DNA from: Marinoscillum luteum
GTDB taxonomy: Bacteria > Bacteroidota > Bacteroidia > Cytophagales > Cyclobacteriaceae
Length of the DNA: 64,000 bases
Direction: 5' to 3'
NCBI RefSeq assembly: GCF_044005705.1
Contig: NZ_JBIPKE010000008.1
Coordinates: 1-64,000, forward strand
The translations under genes and the position numbers were made by a program. Of this stretch, positions 25,092 to 34,142 are shown one piece after another (positions within the stretch are counted from its first letter, which is position 1; each line of letters starts with the position of its first letter). The notes under the pieces are model-generated. The model saw nothing but the letters and a program-made list of their open reading frames with translations, was not told the DNA's origin and did not search any database.

Positions 25092-25544
25092 TTAACCCAT
25101 TTGTGAGGCCAATAATCTTCGGTGATAGTTGACTTGGCCAAGGTGGTAATTGAGGTGTCCCTCCAAATGCACAAGAAAATGGAGGGTAGTCATTGGTTTT
25201 CCGAAAACTTCTATGGGGTATATATCATTTATTTCCTGGTCATTTAGTTTGCTAAGCGTAGCAGATACCACCCCAATCGTTTTTTGAATGTCCTGAAGGA
25301 TTTTGGCTTTTGGTACATTCCGATCGGAAAACTCCGCTTCCCTATTCCTCACATAGCCGGTGTCTCCCAATATCGCCCCAATGAAGTGCTGGAGGTTCCC
25401 AACCAGATGCAAAGCCAGATTGCCCGCAGAGTTAGTGATGCCGGGAGCTGTTTTCCAAAGATCTGATTCTTCAGAGTAGCTGTCTATCTCTTTGATTAAT
25501 ATGTTAAGGTCTTTTTCAAACAGGTTAATGAGAATTTCTTTCAT
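25092..25544 (-). CDS. DinB-like four-helix protein
   Basis: 150 residues from the ATG at 25544, four bases after the metB stop; a TTG four codons earlier is possible but would overlap metB. DinB/YfiT-type helix bundle: LHLVGNLQHFIGAILGDTGYVRN (about 42-65) and LHFLVHLEGHLNYHLGQVNYHRRLL (about 118-142) supply the three His typical of the metal site. Family members use thiol cofactors such as bacillithiol in detoxification, but this branch (DUF1572-like) is uncharacterised. It is co-transcribed with metB, a sulfur amino-acid gene, which fits a thiol link. Confidence 0.85.
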   Translation of the reverse strand: MKEILINLFEKDLNILIKEIDSYSEESDLWKTAPGITNSAGNLALHLVGNLQHFIGAILGDTGYVRNREAEFSDRNVPKAKILQDIQKTIGVVSATLSKLNDQEINDIYPIEVFGKPMTTLHFLVHLEGHLNYHLGQVNYHRRLLASQMG

Positions 25545-25548
25545 GTGT

Positions 25549-26688
25549 TTAGCCAATTGCGTTTTTTAGATCTTCTATGAGGTCTTCAATGTCTTCTATC
25601 CCTACCGAAAGTCGGATGAGGGAGTCAGTAAGTCCGGCCTCCAGTCTTTGCTCCCGAGGAATGCTCGCGTGGGTCATGCTGGCAGGATGCCCGGCCAGAG
25701 ATTCCACTCCACCCAGAGACTCTGCGAGGGTGAAAACTTTTAGGTTTTCCAATACTTTGAAAGCAGCAGCCTGACTGTCGTCTGCCAGTACAAACGAGAT
25801 CATTCCGCCAAATCTCTTCATTTGTTTTTTGGCTACTTCATGATTGGCATGGTCTTCAAATCCCGGCCAGTACACATGTTTCACCTTGGGGTGGTTCTTT
25901 AGGTACTTGGCTACCTGTTCCCCATTGTCACAGTGTCTGTCCATTCGCACGTGCAGGGTCTTGATGCCTCGCAATACCAAAAAACAGTCCTGTGGGCCCG
26001 GTATGGCTCCGGAGGAGTTTTGGACAAAGCCAATTAGCTCATCAATTTTGGGATCGTTGGATCCCACAAAGCCCATGACTACATCAGAGTGGCCTGCAAT
26101 GTATTTGGTGACCGAGTGCATCACCATATCTGCTCCCATGTCCATGGGGTTTTGCAGGTATGGGCTGGCAAAGGTGTTATCTACCACTGTTTTTGCGCCA
26201 ACAGATTTGGCGAGATTCACCACCGCACGGATATCCACGATGCTCATCATCGGATTGGTGGGGGTTTCTATCCATACCAGTCGGGTTTTTGGGCTCAGTG
26301 CTTTTTTCACCGACTCGAGATCCTGCATGTTCACAAAGGTGAACTTCAGGCCATAGCGCTCATATATTTTCGTGAAAATCCTGTAAGTGCCACCATAGAG
26401 GTCGTTGGTACTTACAATTTCGTCTCCGGGTTCCAGTGTCTTCAAGATGGCATCTGTGGCACCCATTCCTGAGCTAAAACATCTGCCAAATTGGGCATTT
26501 TCAAGGGCCGCCAGATTAGCTTCCAATGCCGTTCTTGTAGGGTTCTGCGTTCGGGCATATTCATAGCCCTTATGCTGCCCGGGAGAGGCCTGTGCGTAAG
26601 TGGAGGTCTGGTAGATGGGTGTCATGATGGCACCTGTGGTAGGGTCGGGCTCCTGGCCGGCGTGTATTGCTTTGGTTCCGAATTTCAT
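25549..26688 (-). CDS. metB: Cystathionine gamma-synthase / PLP-dependent trans-sulfuration enzyme
   Basis: 379 residues. PLP enzyme of the Cys/Met metabolism family, with the cofactor lysine at Lys195 in HSVTKYIAGHSD, and family segments TKAIHAGQEPDPTTGA, EYARTQNPTRTALE and SSGMGATDAILKTL. It should form cystathionine from an activated homoserine and cysteine or, as gamma-lyase, cleave cystathionine; sequence alone does not separate the two. SLGGVESLAGHPASMTHASIP near the C-terminus is the usual end. A TAnnTTTG-like element lies about 45 bases upstream. Followed by the DinB-like gene. Confidence 0.9.
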   Translation of the reverse strand: MKFGTKAIHAGQEPDPTTGAIMTPIYQTSTYAQASPGQHKGYEYARTQNPTRTALEANLAALENAQFGRCFSSGMGATDAILKTLEPGDEIVSTNDLYGGTYRIFTKIYERYGLKFTFVNMQDLESVKKALSPKTRLVWIETPTNPMMSIVDIRAVVNLAKSVGAKTVVDNTFASPYLQNPMDMGADMVMHSVTKYIAGHSDVVMGFVGSNDPKIDELIGFVQNSSGAIPGPQDCFLVLRGIKTLHVRMDRHCDNGEQVAKYLKNHPKVKHVYWPGFEDHANHEVAKKQMKRFGGMISFVLADDSQAAAFKVLENLKVFTLAESLGGVESLAGHPASMTHASIPREQRLEAGLTDSLIRLSVGIEDIEDLIEDLKNAIG

Positions 26689-26731
26689 CGCTTATCGTTA
26701 GGGTCTTTTTTGGGTACGAGTTGTTAGGCAG

Positions 26732-26739
26732 CAAAGTTA
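26732..26739 (-). promoter_or_regulatory. Candidate -7 element for metB
   Basis: On the minus strand this reads TAACTTTG, a full match to TAnnTTTG, 44 bases before the metB ATG. The matching -33 region (about 26759-26762) is poor, so the call is tentative. Confidence 0.4.
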
Positions 26740-26830
26740 GAAGAATACCTGACTTCCTGAAGGGAATGTCGGGAAGTGGACGGGAAGTTTTTTTGAAATA
26801 AGAGTACTGAATGACAACTTTTGCAATGAT

Positions 26831-26971
26831 TATTTCGTAAAGCACTTAAGTTGCAAAATAAATGACTCACTATCTTGTAAAACACTTAAATATTGTAATG
26901 TCATAATGAATTAGGTAAATGTTGGTTTACAATATTGAGTGCACCCCCGGTTTCCGGGGGTGTTTTTTTTG
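26831..26971 (+). ncRNA. Possible small RNA or leader transcript
   Basis: No gene lies upstream on this strand, yet the region ends in a strong terminator (26942-26971). Preceding it is a perfect 10-bp inverted repeat AATATTGTAA (26889-26898) / TTACAATATT (26927-26936) with a 28-base loop. A candidate promoter is TTTG at 26792-26795, 20 bases, then AACTTTTG at 26816-26823. Within the 5' part a 19-base word (TAT.T.GTAAA.CACTTAA) occurs at 26831 and 26871, exactly 40 bases apart with three mismatches. It could be a ~140-nt small RNA, or an attenuated leader of the padR-permease unit that starts at 27072. Confidence 0.4.
26942..26971 (+). terminator. Strong Rho-independent terminator
   Basis: Perfect 9-bp GC-rich stem CACCCCCGG / CCGGGGGTG with a TTT loop and about eight T after it. 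It points toward padR, between two divergent genes, so it must end a transcript that starts in the intergenic region or marks readthrough control. Confidence 0.85.
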
Positions 26972-27017
26972 ACCCATCCTTTTTTATACAAAACATGAAA
27001 AAATAAAACCCTACAAG

Positions 27018-27028
27018 ACGAACTTCGT
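27018..27028. promoter_or_regulatory. Palindrome upstream of padR
   Basis: ACGAA-C-TTCGT, perfect 5-bp arms, 44 bases before the padR ATG. A TACATTTA element (one mismatch to TAnnTTTG) lies at 27041-27048. PadR proteins often repress their own operon, so this is a plausible but unproved operator. Confidence 0.3.
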
Positions 27029-27071
27029 ATTTGTTTTTTATACATTTAAGGAAGTAATAAAACTTAAGCGG

Positions 27072-27407
27072 ATGAAAGGAACCAATTTGGGCGAATTTGA
27101 GGAGGTGGTATTGCTCACCATTGCCTCCCTGATGGATGAAGCCTACAGCGTAAATATCGTGGACGAAATAGAGAAGGTTACCGGCCGGGCCACTAAGTTG
27201 GGAGTGGTGCATGCCGTGCTCAAGAGGCTGGAGGATAAAGGTTATATCAGTTCAGAGCTCGGAGAACCCACCAAGGAACGAGGTGGTCGACGTAAACGAT
27301 TTTTTAAGATTTCTCATTCAGGAAAAGTGTCTTTATTGAAGGCCAGAGAGCAGCGGGATCAGTTATGGAACACTATTCCAGATGTGGTATTTGAAGGATT
27401 GATATGA
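27072..27407 (+). CDS. PadR-family transcriptional regulator
   Basis: 111 residues, a single winged-helix domain. GTNLGEFEEVVLLTIASLMDEAYSVNIVDEIEKVTGR is the PadR helix-turn-helix start, and the wing segment LEDKGYISSELGEPTKERGGRRKRFFKISHSGKVSL is highly typical. The stop overlaps the permease start (ATGA), the usual pairing of a small PadR with an FtsX-type permease in Bacteroidota, so it most likely represses this two-gene unit until a ligand, often a drug or membrane-active compound, is bound. The ligand is unknown. Confidence 0.9.
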   Translation: MKGTNLGEFEEVVLLTIASLMDEAYSVNIVDEIEKVTGRATKLGVVHAVLKRLEDKGYISSELGEPTKERGGRRKRFFKISHSGKVSLLKAREQRDQLWNTIPDVVFEGLI

Positions 27408-30046
27408 GCAGACAAGAGACCCCTCCCAAATGGCTCGACAGGTTGCTGGGCTGGTACTGCCGACCAGACCTGCTGGAAGATTTGCAGGGAGACCTGCACG
27501 AATATTACCATCGAAACCTGTCAAGAGGCAGGTTCAGGGCCAATTTTATTTACCTGATAGATGTCCTTAAGTTTTTCAGGCCCTACACAATAAAGAGAAA
27601 CCAAACACTTCATTCTTTCAATCCATTTTTTATGCTGGGAAACTATTTCAAAACCTCAGTGCGTAGCCTGGCCAGAAACAAAGTGTTTTCGGCAATCAAC
27701 ATTGTGGGGCTCGCCATATCAATGTCTGTGGGCATTCTGATGATTACCTACATCAACGAGCTGCTTAGCTTTGATAAGTTTCATCAGAATGGTAACCGGA
27801 TCTACAGGATCCTCACTACCTACAAGGGCATCACGAATGACGAATCCGTGGACCTGGCGTCTACTTCCATTTTTATCGGGCGGAGACTGCAGGAGGACTA
27901 TACAGGGGTAGAGCAGCTGACTATTTTGAGGAGGAACTTCTCAGCGGATCTCAAAACGGGCTCGAAGATCATGAGTGCCGAAGGACTCTGGGCTTCTGAG
28001 AATTTCTTTGATGTATTTGATTTTGAGTTGGTAGCTGGCAACCCCGCCACAGTACTGCACGATCCCAAATCAATAGTGATCACAGAGTCACTGTCCAAAA
28101 AGTTATTTAAAGAGGGAGAACCCATAGGGCGAACCATAGAACTGGTGGGGCAGGAGCGCTATGGGTTTCAAAGTGGGACGATTACCGGGGTGGTGAAGGA
28201 CCCACCGGCTAGTTCTCACATGCAGTTTGAGATGTTGGGTTCCCTAAGTACGCTGGAGCATTATGCAGCAGGACAAGAGGGAGAATCTTTCCTGACCAGT
28301 TATAATAGCGTCTGGATGAATTATGTCTATGTGCTTTTACCCGAAAATCAGCGCGTGGATGTGATAAAGAAACACCTGGATCAGATTGCAGCTGAAGAAG
28401 GAGAGAAGTATGATCGTTTTTTCATCTCCTATGAGCTTCAAAACCTACTGGAAATAGTGCCGGGAAGAGACCTGTCTAACCAGATAGGGCCAACGGTGAG
28501 ATGGAATATGATCTATTTGCTGGTAGGCCTTACTTTGATTGTTATTTTGTCTGCCTGTTTCAATTATACCAACTTGTCTATAGCCAGATCACTAAGAAGG
28601 GCAAAGGAAGTAGGGATCAGAAAAGTGGTTGGAGCCGGACGCGCGCACATTCTTACACAATTTGTTTTTGAAGCTATTTTGGTGGCTGTGGTGGCCCTGA
28701 TGATGGGCTACGGTCTGTTTCTATTAATCAAACAGGAATTTATTCATCTGTTTTTCCAAAATCAGGAGATCACACTGGACTTTCAATGGATCCATCTTGT
28801 CTACTTTATGGCCTTTGCACTCGTCATTGGTGTGGCGGCTGGTATTTTACCCTCTGTATTTCTTTCCGGCCTCAAAGCCCTGAAAGTACTTAAAGACCCT
28901 GGTAGCATGAAGCTCTTCGGTGGGGTGAGCCTGCGCAGAATGCTGATCGTGTTTCAATTTACCTTATCCATTGGTTTTATTATTGGGGCTACCATTTCCT
29001 ATAAACAGTATCAGTTTGCAGTGAATTTTGATTTGGGCTTTGAGACTAAAAACATCCTGAATATTGAGCTCCAGGGCAATGACGCCAATATATTGATGAG
29101 TGAGTTTTTGAAAATACCCGAGGTGGAAGGTATCTCCATGTCAGGTATGCTCCCTGCCACTGGAGAAGTGTGGGGTGATGAGGCCAAATACAAGGACCCT
29201 ATGGACTCAGTGAATATCCACGTCAACTATGTGAGTAAGGACTATTTGGGTTTGCATCAATTTGAATTCTTAGCTGGCGGCACCTTCCCACACGATCTCA
29301 AAAAGGATGAAGACCCCAAGTTTACCATTATCAATGAACGACTCATGCGGCGCTTTGGGATAGAGAGCCCTCAGGAAGCCCTCGGCGAAGTGCTGACTGT
29401 AGATGGCAGCAAGAAAGTCCAAATTGTGGGCGTAGTGAAGGACTTTCAACATCAGAGAATTACAGAAGGGCATGAACCGTTTGCTTTTTTGCAGGGCTAT
29501 GAGGACTATCAGGTGCTCAATTTGAAAGTGGCAAGCGGGGATATGGTAGGGTTTATGACGAAGCTGGAAGCTGTGTGGAAGGCAGTAGATGCGGTGCATC
29601 CTTTTCGCGCAGAGTTTTACGACGATAAGATACAAAAGGCCTATACCCAATATCAGACCTACTTCAAAGTGATTGGATTTCTGGCTTTTCTGGCAATTTC
29701 TATCGCCGCACTTGGACTGCTCGGCATGGCTATTTTCACTACGGAGACACGCATGAAGGAGATTAGCATCAGAAAAGTCCTCGGCGCTACCGAACAGCAC
29801 CTGATCTATATTTTATCCCGTGGGTTTGTGGTGATGTTGGTGGTTGCTTCTTTCATTGCTGTGCCCACTACCTACCTGCTCTTTGAGCACATGGTATTGA
29901 ATGACCTGGCCAATCGCATTGTCGTCGGTCCGTTAGAACTTCTTTCAGGGGTAGTGGTCATTTTCGCAGTGAGTATGTTGACCATTGGGTGGCAAACAGC
30001 CAGGGCTGCGCGTACCAATCCGGCCGAGATGCTAAGGGACGAGTGA
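27404..30046 (+). CDS. FtsX/MacB-type ABC transporter permease with N-terminal prefix domain
   Basis: 880 residues. The first ~65 residues (PPKWLDRLLGWYCRPDLLEDLQGDLHEYY) match the cytosolic prefix domain seen on permeases paired with PadR. Then come a membrane span, a MacB-like periplasmic domain (about 115-340), three spans (about 365-500), a second periplasmic domain (about 540-740) and a last three-span FtsX block ending TARAARTNPAEMLRDE. No ATPase gene is adjacent, so the nucleotide-binding subunit must be encoded elsewhere. Such proteins transmit ATP-driven movements to extract lipids, peptides or drugs; the substrate here is unknown. Confidence 0.9.
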   Translation: MSRQETPPKWLDRLLGWYCRPDLLEDLQGDLHEYYHRNLSRGRFRANFIYLIDVLKFFRPYTIKRNQTLHSFNPFFMLGNYFKTSVRSLARNKVFSAINIVGLAISMSVGILMITYINELLSFDKFHQNGNRIYRILTTYKGITNDESVDLASTSIFIGRRLQEDYTGVEQLTILRRNFSADLKTGSKIMSAEGLWASENFFDVFDFELVAGNPATVLHDPKSIVITESLSKKLFKEGEPIGRTIELVGQERYGFQSGTITGVVKDPPASSHMQFEMLGSLSTLEHYAAGQEGESFLTSYNSVWMNYVYVLLPENQRVDVIKKHLDQIAAEEGEKYDRFFISYELQNLLEIVPGRDLSNQIGPTVRWNMIYLLVGLTLIVILSACFNYTNLSIARSLRRAKEVGIRKVVGAGRAHILTQFVFEAILVAVVALMMGYGLFLLIKQEFIHLFFQNQEITLDFQWIHLVYFMAFALVIGVAAGILPSVFLSGLKALKVLKDPGSMKLFGGVSLRRMLIVFQFTLSIGFIIGATISYKQYQFAVNFDLGFETKNILNIELQGNDANILMSEFLKIPEVEGISMSGMLPATGEVWGDEAKYKDPMDSVNIHVNYVSKDYLGLHQFEFLAGGTFPHDLKKDEDPKFTIINERLMRRFGIESPQEALGEVLTVDGSKKVQIVGVVKDFQHQRITEGHEPFAFLQGYEDYQVLNLKVASGDMVGFMTKLEAVWKAVDAVHPFRAEFYDDKIQKAYTQYQTYFKVIGFLAFLAISIAALGLLGMAIFTTETRMKEISIRKVLGATEQHLIYILSRGFVVMLVVASFIAVPTTYLLFEHMVLNDLANRIVVGPLELLSGVVVIFAVSMLTIGWQTARAARTNPAEMLRDE

Positions 30047-30070
30047 TTTTTCGAGGTACTACAGAAGTTA

Positions 30071-30094
30071 AAATCCGCTCAGGCGGATTTTTTT
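30071..30094 (+). terminator. Rho-independent terminator after permease gene
   Basis: Perfect 8-bp stem AAATCCGC / GCGGATTT with a TCAG loop and seven T in total, 24 bases after the permease stop. Confidence 0.85.
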
Positions 30095-30148
30095 GTTTGT
30101 GATGGTTATCTTTATCACCCCTTCCAGTGCACACTCTTTTAACGCCAT

Positions 30149-32980
30149 ATGAGAATATACCTTTGTGCGCTATTTGTCGCATTGATCATTTTACCCCTAA
30201 GAAGCCAGAACATTGATAGCCTAACGCATGAACTCAATCGAAGTGAGGGATCTGTGAGGATGGACTTGCTATTTCAGCTTTCTGAGGCTTATATGTATCA
30301 GGATTGGGAGATGTCCCTGCAATATGCACGTGAAGTCGCCAAACTCGTGGAGGAAGAAAAGGATACCAAACGGGCGTTTGAGTCGGCTTATGTATTATCC
30401 AGGGCACTTGAGGGGTTGGGGAATTATGCCGAGGCACTCACCTACGGAAAACTGGCTGAGGAGCTGGCCGGAAATGACGTAGACAAAGCAAACATCTTAC
30501 ATCATCTGGGCCATACTTATGAATCGCTCTCCGAGTTTCAGAGCGCATTGGACTACCAACTCAGGGCTATTGAGCTGAGAAAGAAAAATGGCGATTTGAA
30601 AAAGCTGGCCAATGCCTACAACTCTTTGGCGTTTGTGTACAAGGGCATGTCGCTTTACGATAGGGCCATTGTGACTCTACAAGAGAGTTTGTCGATCAGC
30701 AAGGGGCTTGGTGATGCGATGGGTGTTTCAAAGGCCACCTTCAATATAGGCCTGATGACCATGGAGATGAACCGACATGCCGAGGCGATACCCTTCTTCA
30801 AGAAGGCCATGGCTGGCCTCAATGAGGAGGACTTCCCGCATCAGTTTAGTTACTATTATAACAATATGGCCAACTGCTTTGAGAAGCAATTGCACATCAA
30901 CGCCGCTTTTTATGATTCGGCGTTAATCTACGGCAAGAAGAGTCTGGCGATCAAAAAACGGCTGAATAACCTCCGTGGCATAGCCAACTCCCATAATACA
31001 CTGGCAGCTACTTATGAGCGAGCGAGTGATTACAAAAACTCGTACTATCATGCCACTGAGGCCCTCAGGTTATCAGATAGCCTCGATTTCAAACCCATTA
31101 AGAGAAATGCCCTGAGCTATCTGATCACGGCGGAGTTGGGGTTAGGCAAGACGGAGTTTACCAATGACCACTTCGAAGAGTATATCGATGTGGTGGAGGA
31201 AATCAACGAAGCCTCCTACTCGCGGACACTGTCTGAAATGGCTTTCAAGTACGAAACAGATAAAAAAGAGGCGGAGAATTTGCTCCTCAGGACAGAGGCG
31301 GAGCAGCATAGGCTCGTGAATATCTTACTCATCATTTTGGCCACAGTGCTGGTGGCCGGGTTAGTGCTCCTGTTCTATTTTTTCAGGCTAAAGCAAAGGA
31401 CAAACCTGAAATTAAGTGCGGATAAAAAGCTGATAGAGGAGCAGGCAGAGAAGTTGTCAGAACTCAACGACCTAAAATCGCAATTCTTTGCCAATGTAAG
31501 CCATGAACTTCGAACCCCGCTCACATTGATACAGGGGCATGCTGAAGATGCCATGAATGTGAAAAAGCTGCCTGCACAGGCTTCAGAGCCACTCAAAAAG
31601 ATCAAAAGAAATGTACACCAGTTGGCAGTCATGGTGAATGATTTACTGGACCTTTCCAAAATTGAGCTGAGGCAAAAACTGGTCACAGTGAAACCAGTGG
31701 ATGTAGATGGTTTGCTCAAGCGAATCTGTGGTGCTTTTTCCTCCCTTGCCGAAAGCCGACAGATTTCACTTGCTTATACCAGCAACCAGCATGAGGTCAC
31801 AGCCGCAATGTTGGATGAAGCACAGTTCGAAAAAGTCATCAATAACCTCATCTACAATGCATTTAAGTTTACGCCAGCAGGAGGCTCTGTAAAAGTGATA
31901 ATGACCAGGGTACTGGAAGGTATTGAGGTGACTGTTGCAGACGATGGTACAGGAATCAAACCGGAAGAATTGCCGTATGTCTTCGATCGCTTTTATCAGG
32001 CCAAAGATCAGATGTCTACCTCTTTTGGATCCGGGATGGGGCTTGCCATCTCCAAGGAGTTGATTGATATGATGGGGGGCGAGCTTTCTGTGACCAGTGA
32101 CCTGGGAAAGGGCAGCACGTTTAGAATGATTTTGCAACCAACCGATGAAACTCCGGATGCTCTTGTGGGTGATAGTCACCAGCCCGAGGTAGTCTCTTCT
32201 GGAGACCCACGGCTGGATACTCTGGAAATACCTTCAGATACCTCCGTGATGGTTGTAGAGGACAATCCGGACATCAGGACTTACCTGGCCACCATTTTGA
32301 GGGATCATTTTCAGATCATGATGGCTGAGCATGGGCAGGATGCTTTGGATCAATTGGAGCGGGAGAGCCCCGACCTGATCCTGACAGATGTGATGATGCC
32401 AGTGATGAATGGTTGGGAATTTATTGAGGCTTTGCAGGAGAAACCCGCTCTGGCTAAAATCCCCATCATCGTGCTTACTGCTGTGGCTGAAAATCAGGAG
32501 CGGATCAAGGGACTCAGAATGGGAGTAGATGATTACATCCTCAAACCGTTTGAAGCCGAGGAACTCCTGATAAGAATTTCCAATGTGGTGAAAAACCTGC
32601 GCGAGCGTATCAAGTGGGCCAAAGAATTCGAAGAGGAAGATGAAAAAGTCCAGCTTGGTGACCAGCACGATCTGGTGCTCAATATCAGAGAATATGTGAA
32701 AGAGCATGTTGCTGAAAAATCCCTGAATGTACTGCAGGTGGCCATGCACCTGGGGCTGAGTGAGCGTCAGCTTTACAGGAAAACAGCAGAAGCAGTGGGT
32801 ATGTCACCTTCCAAACTAATCCAGGAAATCAAACTTCAGCATGCCAGAGAGCTACTGATCAGCAATAGATTTGATAAACTTTCACAGATCGCCGGAGCGG
32901 TGGGTTTTGACTCTACTTCGCACTTTTCTAAACTTTATTTGGAAAGGTTTGGGAAAAAACCAATCGATTATTTCTCTTAG
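30149..32980 (+). CDS. Hybrid sensor: TPR, histidine kinase, receiver, AraC HTH
   Basis: 943 residues. Signal peptide (about 1-20), six or more TPR repeats in the periplasm (about 35-355), one membrane span (about 393-412), HisKA domain with His452 in NVSHELRTPLTLI, ATPase domain with N, G1 and G2 boxes (VINNLIYNAFKFT, VADDGTGIK, GSGMGLAISKEL), a receiver with phospho-acceptor Asp747 in LILTDVMMPVMNGWEF, and a C-terminal AraC-type helix-turn-helix (about 850-943). A complete one-protein two-component system that should bind DNA at the membrane. TPR sensors suggest protein or peptide ligands. Paralogue of the gene at 35108. Confidence 0.93.
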   Translation: MRIYLCALFVALIILPLRSQNIDSLTHELNRSEGSVRMDLLFQLSEAYMYQDWEMSLQYAREVAKLVEEEKDTKRAFESAYVLSRALEGLGNYAEALTYGKLAEELAGNDVDKANILHHLGHTYESLSEFQSALDYQLRAIELRKKNGDLKKLANAYNSLAFVYKGMSLYDRAIVTLQESLSISKGLGDAMGVSKATFNIGLMTMEMNRHAEAIPFFKKAMAGLNEEDFPHQFSYYYNNMANCFEKQLHINAAFYDSALIYGKKSLAIKKRLNNLRGIANSHNTLAATYERASDYKNSYYHATEALRLSDSLDFKPIKRNALSYLITAELGLGKTEFTNDHFEEYIDVVEEINEASYSRTLSEMAFKYETDKKEAENLLLRTEAEQHRLVNILLIILATVLVAGLVLLFYFFRLKQRTNLKLSADKKLIEEQAEKLSELNDLKSQFFANVSHELRTPLTLIQGHAEDAMNVKKLPAQASEPLKKIKRNVHQLAVMVNDLLDLSKIELRQKLVTVKPVDVDGLLKRICGAFSSLAESRQISLAYTSNQHEVTAAMLDEAQFEKVINNLIYNAFKFTPAGGSVKVIMTRVLEGIEVTVADDGTGIKPEELPYVFDRFYQAKDQMSTSFGSGMGLAISKELIDMMGGELSVTSDLGKGSTFRMILQPTDETPDALVGDSHQPEVVSSGDPRLDTLEIPSDTSVMVVEDNPDIRTYLATILRDHFQIMMAEHGQDALDQLERESPDLILTDVMMPVMNGWEFIEALQEKPALAKIPIIVLTAVAENQERIKGLRMGVDDYILKPFEAEELLIRISNVVKNLRERIKWAKEFEEEDEKVQLGDQHDLVLNIREYVKEHVAEKSLNVLQVAMHLGLSERQLYRKTAEAVGMSPSKLIQEIKLQHARELLISNRFDKLSQIAGAVGFDSTSHFSKLYLERFGKKPIDYFS

Positions 32981-32999
32981 TGCTCTTTAACCCGGAGGG

Positions 33000-34142
33000 A
33001 TGAACATCAAGCCAGCAGACAGACTTGCGCAATTTTCAGAGTATTATTTTTCAGCAAAGCTGAGGGCCATTCGTGAGCTCATCGCACAGGGGAGACCTAT
33101 TGTCAACCTGGGAATCGGTAGTCCGGATCAGATGCCTCATGCCGGGGTGATCGGGGCACTTCAGGAAACGGCCCAGTCTGGCGACTCACATGGTTATCAG
33201 CCTTATCAGGGTTTACCTGCACTCGGAGATGCCATTAGGGAGTTTTATGCGCGTGCATACCAGGTGCATGTTGAAGACAAGGCAGTACTACCCCTTTTGG
33301 GCTCCAAAGAAGGAATCATGCATACATCCCTGGCTTACCTCAATCCGGGTGATCAGGTGTTGATTCCCGCTTTGGGTTATCCCACTTATACTTCCGTCAC
33401 CAGAATTGTTGGGGCGGAGCCTGTCTACTTCCCTCTGATGGAAACTTCCGACTGGGCACCCGATTGGGAGTTTTTGGAGCAGTTGGATTGCTCCAAAGTG
33501 AAAATATTATGGATTAACTATCCTCACATGCCCTCTGGTACCAGAGCGGATAAGGCTTTGTTGACCCGGTACGTTGATTTCGCCCGATCACGAAACATTC
33601 TGCTCTGTCATGACAATCCTTATAGTTTCATATTGAACGACAGTCCTCTGAGTATTTTCAACGTAGAAGGGGCCGAGGAAGTGGCTATCGAACTGAATTC
33701 TTTGTCTAAATCCTTTAACATGGCCGGATGGAGAGTAGGCTGGGCCATGGGGAGCGAGAAGCTGATACAACCGGTTCTCCAGATTAAGAGCAATATGGAT
33801 TCCGGGATGTTCAAGCCCGTGCAGTTGGCGGCTATAGAGGCCTTAAACCTCGATCGCAGTTGGTTTGATGGACTGAATGATCAATACCGGAAGCGGCAGC
33901 TTGTTGGATTTAGGATCATGGACTTGCTCAATTGTCAATATTCGGATCATCAGGCGGGTATGTTCGTTTGGGCCAAGGCACCCAATGGTGATGGTGAAGC
34001 ATTTGTGGAGGAAATCCTGGATCGGTATGATGTCTTTATGGCGCCGGGGTTTATCTTCGGAGAAGCCGGAAGATCATATATTCGCCTGTCGCTTTGTGCT
34101 TCGGTAGAGTTGTTGGAGGAGGTTTATAATCGCATGTCATGA
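33000..34142 (+). CDS. Class I/II PLP aminotransferase (aromatic/prephenate type likely)
   Basis: 380 residues, fold type I. It contains the cofactor lysine Lys237 in LNSLSKSFNMAGWRVGWAMG and the family landmarks VNLGIGSPDQMPH, GYQPYQGLPALGDAIREFYAR and CHDNPYSF. It overlaps tyrA by four bases, so the pair probably makes tyrosine (and perhaps phenylalanine): the aminotransferase converts 4-hydroxyphenylpyruvate or prephenate with glutamate or aspartate as donor. The exact substrate is inferred from context only; LL-diaminopimelate-type aminotransferases look similar. Confidence 0.85.
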   Translation: MNIKPADRLAQFSEYYFSAKLRAIRELIAQGRPIVNLGIGSPDQMPHAGVIGALQETAQSGDSHGYQPYQGLPALGDAIREFYARAYQVHVEDKAVLPLLGSKEGIMHTSLAYLNPGDQVLIPALGYPTYTSVTRIVGAEPVYFPLMETSDWAPDWEFLEQLDCSKVKILWINYPHMPSGTRADKALLTRYVDFARSRNILLCHDNPYSFILNDSPLSIFNVEGAEEVAIELNSLSKSFNMAGWRVGWAMGSEKLIQPVLQIKSNMDSGMFKPVQLAAIEALNLDRSWFDGLNDQYRKRQLVGFRIMDLLNCQYSDHQAGMFVWAKAPNGDGEAFVEEILDRYDVFMAPGFIFGEAGRSYIRLSLCASVELLEEVYNRMS

